Shown here one piece after another: positions 6,967-9,036 of a stretch of DNA of 9,036 nt. The DNA is from Leucobacter sp. GTDB taxonomy: Bacteria > Actinomycetota > Actinomycetes > Actinomycetales > Microbacteriaceae. The DNA is taken from the NCBI GenBank assembly GCA_031178565.1, contig JAPSIU010000101.1, positions 1 to 9,036 of the forward strand, written 5' to 3'. Positions within the stretch are counted from its first letter, which is position 1; every line of letters begins with the position of its first letter. Below the pieces are notes generated by a model. It was not told the DNA's origin. It worked only from the letters and a program-made list of their open reading frames with translations, and did not search any database. Made by a program: the position numbers and the translations under genes.

Positions 6967-7005
6967 ATTTCGTAGAGAACACTCGAGAGGACGATGAGGA
7001 CGAAT

Positions 7006-7185
7006 ATGAGCGAGAGCACGAAGACTCAGAGCGAGACGGCCGCGGCGGTCGAACTGGACGCCGAGGCCGGCATCCAGGGAGCAGCGGCGTTCGCGGACGC
7101 CGAGTCGCGGGAGATCCTGAACCTGCTCGGCGAGAGCGAAGCGGGAGGGAGCTGCTGCGGAGGATCCTGCTGCAGCACGTCGTAG
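7006..7185 (+). CDS. Small peptide with C-terminal paired cysteines (CCGGSCC), unknown function
   Basis: The product has 59 residues from the ATG at 7006, or 63 from the in-frame ATG at 6994. GAGGA (6996-7000) lies 5 nt before 7006, a better spacing than the GAGAGG just 3 nt before 6994, so 7006 is preferred. The body is acidic and Ala-rich, contains a predicted helix around ESREILNLLGES, and ends GGSCCGGSCCSTS. Its only cysteines are 50, 51, 55 and 56, as two adjacent pairs. There is no signal peptide or membrane segment. I do not recognise the family. The layout of an acidic helical front and a short Gly/Ser/Cys tail could suit a metal-binding peptide, a substrate of the FrnE-like enzyme upstream, or a ribosomally made peptide that is later modified; no modifying enzyme is seen in the window. 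Codon use is high in G/C at third positions like its neighbours, and the gene has start, binding site and stop, so it looks real. Confidence 0.72.
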   Translation: MSESTKTQSETAAAVELDAEAGIQGAAAFADAESREILNLLGESEAGGSCCGGSCCSTS

Positions 7186-7194
7186 GCGCGCGGA

Positions 7195-8970
7195 CTACTT
7201 CGGGAGCGCGTCGCAGTTCGGCGTCGCTGCCGCTCCGTCCCAGCGGTCGAGCGTCCACTGCACGATCTGCGGCGTGAGCGGCGAGTCCGCGGCCACAAGG
7301 TCGACATGCCCGAGGCCCGGGAAGGTGCGGTAGTCGATCTGCTCCCCGGCCTTGCAGCGCCCCTCGACCCAGTCGTGCTGCAGTCTCGGCTTCACGAGCG
7401 GATCGGCGAGCCCCTGCGCCACGAGCACCGGCGCGGGGAACGGCCCCTTCGGCTCCTGCGCCTTGAGACGGTCGCCGAACGGGCCATCGAGCAAGCTGTC
7501 GGGGAAGACCTGGTTCGGCACCTGCGATCCGAAGAGGATCGCCGAGAGCGCGTCGCGGCCGTCGAAGCAGAGGTCGTGGATCCGCTCGACTCCGCCGGCC
7601 GAGCCGGGCGTGAGGTGCTGCTCGAGCTCGAGCTCGGGATAGAGCCGATCCCAGGTCGAGGCGATGTAGGCCGAGACGGTCTTGCCGCCCACCTCGGACT
7701 TGTCCGATTCGGCGAGACCGTAGAGATCGGCCGCCGGCGCGAAGGCGGCGATGCCCTTCACCGTGAACTCGGGCGCGTACTGCTTCGCGAACTGCCCGGT
7801 CCAGAGGGATCCCTGCCCGCCCTGCGAGTGCCCCCAGATGACCGTGTCGGTCGTGACGCTCAGCTGCGAGAACTCGCCCGCCGCGCGCGACGCGTCGAGC
7901 ACGTTGCGAGCCTCGGCCTCGCCGACGAGGTAGGGGTGCGTGCCAGCCGTGCCGAGCCCGACGTAGTCGGACGTCACGGCGACCCAGCCGTGTTGCGTCA
8001 CCATCTCGGCCATCGCGGTGCCGGCGCCGTCGGCGAACGGCGTCGCGCTGAGCGAGGGCGCGCACTTCGCCACCACGCCGGTCGTGCCGTGCGCGACCGT
8101 GAGCAGCGGGAGCGGATCCGCACCGCGTTTCGACGGTGCGAGGATGGTGCCGCTCGAGATCGCGGCGGAGCCGTCGGGGTGCGTCGTCGTGTAGAGGATC
8201 TTCCACGCCTGCGCCCCTGAGGGCACACCGGTGTCGAGCGGCTCGCTGCGCAGCAACCGGCCGGGCTCGTCGGGTACGTCCGTCGGTGCCGTGTAGAAGG
8301 CGTCGGGTCCTGGCAGCGGCGCACCGCCGAGCGCCTTCCCGCTGCCGTAGGCGAGCCCGAGCGCCAACACGAGCGAGACGGCGGCGCCGATCGTGCGCAA
8401 CCAGTGGCGCGGGCGCGACGGCGTCTCGGTGGTCCGTGCTGCGGCGGATCGCCTGTGGAGGAGCAGAGCGAAGAGCGCGCGCAGGCCGAAGAACACGAAC
8501 CAGGCGCCCACCGCGAAGCGGAACGCGGTCAGGGTGAGCACCGGCCACGTGAAGGCGAGGGACCCCAGCACGATGCCGGCGAGGGCCGCGAGCACGTCGG
8601 CGGCGCGATGGGTCGACGGAACCAGGAAGGCGCGCACGAGCGAGTGGACGCCGTGCGCGATGAGGCCCGCGGCGACGAGGAAGGCGGTCCATACGGCTCC
8701 GGCGCTGGGCAGCACGGCGGCTGCGGCGCCGAAGACGATGACGGCGATCCCGAACACGCGACTCACGCGGAGAGCGCGTTCGCCGATCATCGCAGTCTCG
8801 CGGCCCTCGCGCAGCAGGAGGGCGACGCCGCTGAAGACGAGACCGAGTCCCGTGACGAGCGCCGTCTGCTGAGGCGACAGCGGTGTCGCGATCAGCGCGA
8901 CTCCTGCGAGTATCGCGACGGTGGACAGTAGCAGGCGCACGGGAATGGAACCCGGTCGGGCAGCGGTCAT
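7195..8970 (-). CDS. Membrane-anchored alpha/beta hydrolase: N-terminal HdeD/DUF308-like helices fused to a secretory-lipase domain
   Basis: The product has 591 residues. The first ~210 hold about seven hydrophobic segments by eye (near 11-30, 36-53, 72-89, 91-112, 124-141, 143-171, 192-209), resembling HdeD/DUF308 membrane proteins. With the N-terminus inside, seven helices would place the rest outside the cell. Residues ~235-591 resemble the secretory lipase (LIP) family: TVAHGTTGV (291-299) as the oxyanion region, nucleophile elbow GHSQGG (380-385, Ser382), acid Asp523 in QGLADPLVKP, and His555 in GLGHVDL. Four cysteines (303, 468, 539, 586) lie in this outer domain and could form two disulfides. 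The substrate is unknown; lipid or other ester hydrolysis is likely. The ATG at 8968-8970 has a good ribosome binding site. The gene runs opposite to the FrnE-like gene and ends 9 nt from the Cys-rich peptide gene. The hydrolase fold is secure and the membrane half is a weaker match. Confidence 0.87.
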   Translation of the reverse strand: MTAARPGSIPVRLLLSTVAILAGVALIATPLSPQQTALVTGLGLVFSGVALLLREGRETAMIGERALRVSRVFGIAVIVFGAAAAVLPSAGAVWTAFLVAAGLIAHGVHSLVRAFLVPSTHRAADVLAALAGIVLGSLAFTWPVLTLTAFRFAVGAWFVFFGLRALFALLLHRRSAAARTTETPSRPRHWLRTIGAAVSLVLALGLAYGSGKALGGAPLPGPDAFYTAPTDVPDEPGRLLRSEPLDTGVPSGAQAWKILYTTTHPDGSAAISSGTILAPSKRGADPLPLLTVAHGTTGVVAKCAPSLSATPFADGAGTAMAEMVTQHGWVAVTSDYVGLGTAGTHPYLVGEAEARNVLDASRAAGEFSQLSVTTDTVIWGHSQGGQGSLWTGQFAKQYAPEFTVKGIAAFAPAADLYGLAESDKSEVGGKTVSAYIASTWDRLYPELELEQHLTPGSAGGVERIHDLCFDGRDALSAILFGSQVPNQVFPDSLLDGPFGDRLKAQEPKGPFPAPVLVAQGLADPLVKPRLQHDWVEGRCKAGEQIDYRTFPGLGHVDLVAADSPLTPQIVQWTLDRWDGAAATPNCDALPK

Positions 8971-8975
8971 CTTCG

Positions 8976-8982
8976 CCCCTTT
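8976..8982 (-). promoter_or_regulatory. Ribosome binding site of the membrane hydrolase gene (AAAGGGG)
   Basis: On the minus strand AAAGGGG ends 5 nt before the ATG at 8970. It fixes the start, and it is one of the few clear Shine-Dalgarno sites in the window: this gene evidently has a conventional leader, unlike gabT and metG. Confidence 0.7.
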
Positions 8983-8995
8983 CGCGGCAAGCGGA

Positions 8996-9024
8996 ACCTC
9001 ACGGGAAGACAGCGTTCACCTCAC
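8996..9024. repeat. 7-bp direct repeat upstream of the membrane hydrolase gene
   Basis: ACCTCAC occurs at 8996-9002 and again at 9018-9024, starts 22 bp apart, which is about two helical turns. On the minus strand it reads GTGAGGT. It lies 26-54 nt before the hydrolase start, where a promoter or operator is expected, but no clear -10 or -35 box is seen. It may be chance. Confidence 0.3.
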
Positions 9025-9036
9025 TCTGGCACAGCG

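Noticed and set aside
6964..6969. TAGATT overlapping the stop of the FrnE-like gene as a -10 box for the peptide gene
   Set aside because: The hexamer is acceptable but there is no -35 box at 16-18 nt. With only 39 nt between the genes, read-through from the oxidoreductase gene is the simpler view.
7150..7177. Possible hairpin at the end of the Cys-rich peptide gene (GCTGC ... GCAGC around AGGATCCT)
   Set aside because: The stem is short and interrupted and no T-tract follows. The symmetry arises from repeated TGC Cys codons, so I do not call it a terminator.
7306..8220. A 304-codon plus-strand frame antisense to the membrane hydrolase
   Set aside because: It is a mirror of the hydrolase coding sequence, with an Arg/Glu/Val-rich product and no family signature.
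1..9036. tRNA, rRNA, CRISPR arrays, insertion sequences, toxin-antitoxin or phage-defence genes
   Set aside because: Coding sequence fills almost the whole window. The gaps are too short, and none shows cloverleaf arms, regular repeats, terminal inverted repeats or transposase motifs.

Overview
The window is high-GC DNA with near-uniform G/C at third codon positions. It reads as chromosome of a high-GC Gram-positive actinobacterium. The metG-tatD-rsmA-ispE gene order, the GTG starts in 4-nt overlaps and the DNA style fit Micrococcales, possibly Microbacteriaceae; the family assignment is inference. Coding density is very high: no gene-free stretch exceeds about 150 nt, and I see no tRNA, rRNA, CRISPR array, insertion sequence or phage gene.

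Layout: (1) The 3' end of a PP2C-type Ser/Thr protein phosphatase gene runs in from the left edge (1-345, +). (2) It meets, tail to tail with 1 nt between the stop codons, a GABA aminotransferase gene (347-1693, -). (3) A 144-nt divergent promoter region leads to a housekeeping cluster on the + strand: metG (methionyl-tRNA synthetase), tatD (metal-dependent nuclease), rsmA (16S rRNA dimethyltransferase) and ispE (MEP-pathway kinase). The first three are joined by GTGA start/stop overlaps. ispE follows after 34 nt and appears to have its own promoter. The rpf gene that sits inside this cluster in several actinobacteria is absent. (4) Then come a FrnE/DsbA-like thiol oxidoreductase gene and a tiny gene for a peptide ending in two Cys-Cys pairs. 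(5) On the opposite strand, ending 9 nt from the tiny gene, lies a gene for a membrane protein that fuses about seven N-terminal transmembrane helices to a secretory-lipase-type alpha/beta hydrolase. Its upstream region runs to the right edge.

How they fit together: most of the window is core metabolism and translation (methionine charging, rRNA maturation, isoprenoid precursors, GABA catabolism). The less ordinary parts are the FrnE-like enzyme with its Cys-rich small neighbour, which may form a thiol or metal-handling pair; the membrane-anchored hydrolase; and a repeated promoter arrangement. In that arrangement a TANNNT -10 box lies exactly 7 nt before the ATG at gabT, metG and ispE, which predicts leaderless mRNAs. 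I find no convincing wholly new system. The Cys-rich peptide is the best candidate for something undescribed.
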